A stretch of 5,911 nucleotides of DNA from a bacterium (GTDB taxonomy: Bacteria > JAHJDO01). The stretch is from assembly GCA_030611945.1 (NCBI GenBank), contig JAUWOV010000093.1, positions 1-5,911 of the forward strand, given 5' to 3'. This document shows, piece after piece, positions 5,652-5,911 of the stretch (position 1 is its first letter; each line of letters starts with the position of its first letter). The notes below the pieces were generated by a model. The model was not told where the DNA came from. It was given only the letters and a program-made list of their open reading frames with translations, and made no database searches. The position numbers were made by a program, and so were the translations under genes.

Positions 5652-5766
5652 TAAAAACGCAAGACAATGACCTCATAAAAAATTTAACACTCCCTTAATA
5701 GCCCTGTAACACTGATGTGGCTTAAAACGGCATTAAAAATCAACAATCGAAAAGAGGAGGTAAGCT
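5652..5766. other. Intergenic spacer with strong Shine-Dalgarno
   Basis: A 115-base AT-rich gap with no terminator hairpin that I can see, so the next gene may be read from the same transcript. A near-perfect GAGGAGGT (5754-5761) precedes the GTG start at 5767 by five bases. Confidence 0.6.
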
Positions 5767-5911
5767 GTGGACAAAATAGTAATTGTAACCAACCGGCCAG
5801 AGCCTGATCGTGGTTTGCTTGCATCGCTCAATACGTTGTTTCCTGAATGTGAGGTCCAGATTGTTTTCAAGGAAGTTGGGACTTTTGAGAAGCGTCCGGC
5901 AGGTGGGCGGC
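5767..5911 (+). CDS. Hypothetical protein, 5' end only
   Basis: The window ends inside this gene; 48 codons are visible. The GTG start is chosen because a near-consensus Shine-Dalgarno (GAGGAGGT, 5754-5761) stands five bases before it and the frame stays open to the edge. The protein begins MDKIVIVTNRPEPDRG and continues with LLASLNTLFPECEVQIVF, a beta-strand then helix then strand pattern. This vaguely recalls the start of a receiver-like or Rossmann-type domain, but the acidic DD pair of true receivers is absent. I do not recognise the family. It lies 115 bases after the hydrolase on the same strand and may belong to the same operon. Confidence 0.6.
   Translation, partial: MDKIVIVTNRPEPDRGLLASLNTLFPECEVQIVFKEVGTFEKRPAGGR

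Noticed and set aside
5716-5732. Possible sigma-54 promoter (GG...GC) before the last gene
   Set aside because: Spacing between GG and GC is one base short and neither half matches the consensus well.
1-5911. CRISPR array or integration hotspot
   Set aside because: No regularly spaced direct repeats with spacers, and no tRNA or integrase gene, were seen.

Overview
AT-rich bacterial DNA (roughly 40% GC by eye). It carries a PhoB/PhoR-type two-component operon, insertion-sequence debris and palindromic repeats, and a short operon of a STAS-domain gene and a metallo-beta-lactamase-fold hydrolase. A Gram-negative, deltaproteobacterial-type (Desulfobacterota-like) genome is my best guess. It rests on the long HAMP-PAS PhoR and on a 'CATTGCGAG...GAAGCAAT' palindromic repeat of a kind I recall from such genomes. 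Nothing in the window proves the taxonomy.

Layout. 1-271: nothing recognisable. 272-886: C-terminal half of an IS110-family transposase whose catalytic N-terminal domain is missing. 887-1475: about 590 bases with no gene but much structure, including perfect short hairpins (981-1030), a two-tier hairpin (1037-1094) and a 204-base element (1181-1384). The arms of that element are a 30-base inverted repeat with two mismatches and one bulge, enclosing a foldable core. This region may be the non-coding end of the IS, possibly with its guide RNA, or a separate element. 1476-1511: a terminator-like hairpin. 1623-1666: four heptads in exact 11-base phase that look like a Pho box, followed by a TATAAT at 1678-1683. 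1703-4185: response regulator and sensor kinase, overlapping by four bases (ATGA). 4186-4275: nested stem and T-rich tract after the kinase. 4376-4530: a 155-base MITE-like palindrome with imperfect terminal inverted repeats. 4570-4930: a STAS-domain gene with a one-base frameshift near its start. 4917-5651: MBL-fold hydrolase overlapping the STAS gene end. 5767-5911: start of another gene, cut by the window edge.

How the parts work together. The kinase should sense a signal at the membrane, through its extracytoplasmic domain or through partner proteins, and phosphorylate Asp54 of the regulator. The regulator may then bind the 11-base-phased repeats in front of its own gene. No pst or phoU genes are present here, so the phosphate assignment rests on domain order and the promoter. 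The STAS and MBL genes are translationally linked and form a separate unit, with the MITE in their leader or promoter region. The least explained signals are the 1181-1384 element, the phased repeats and the STAS frameshift.
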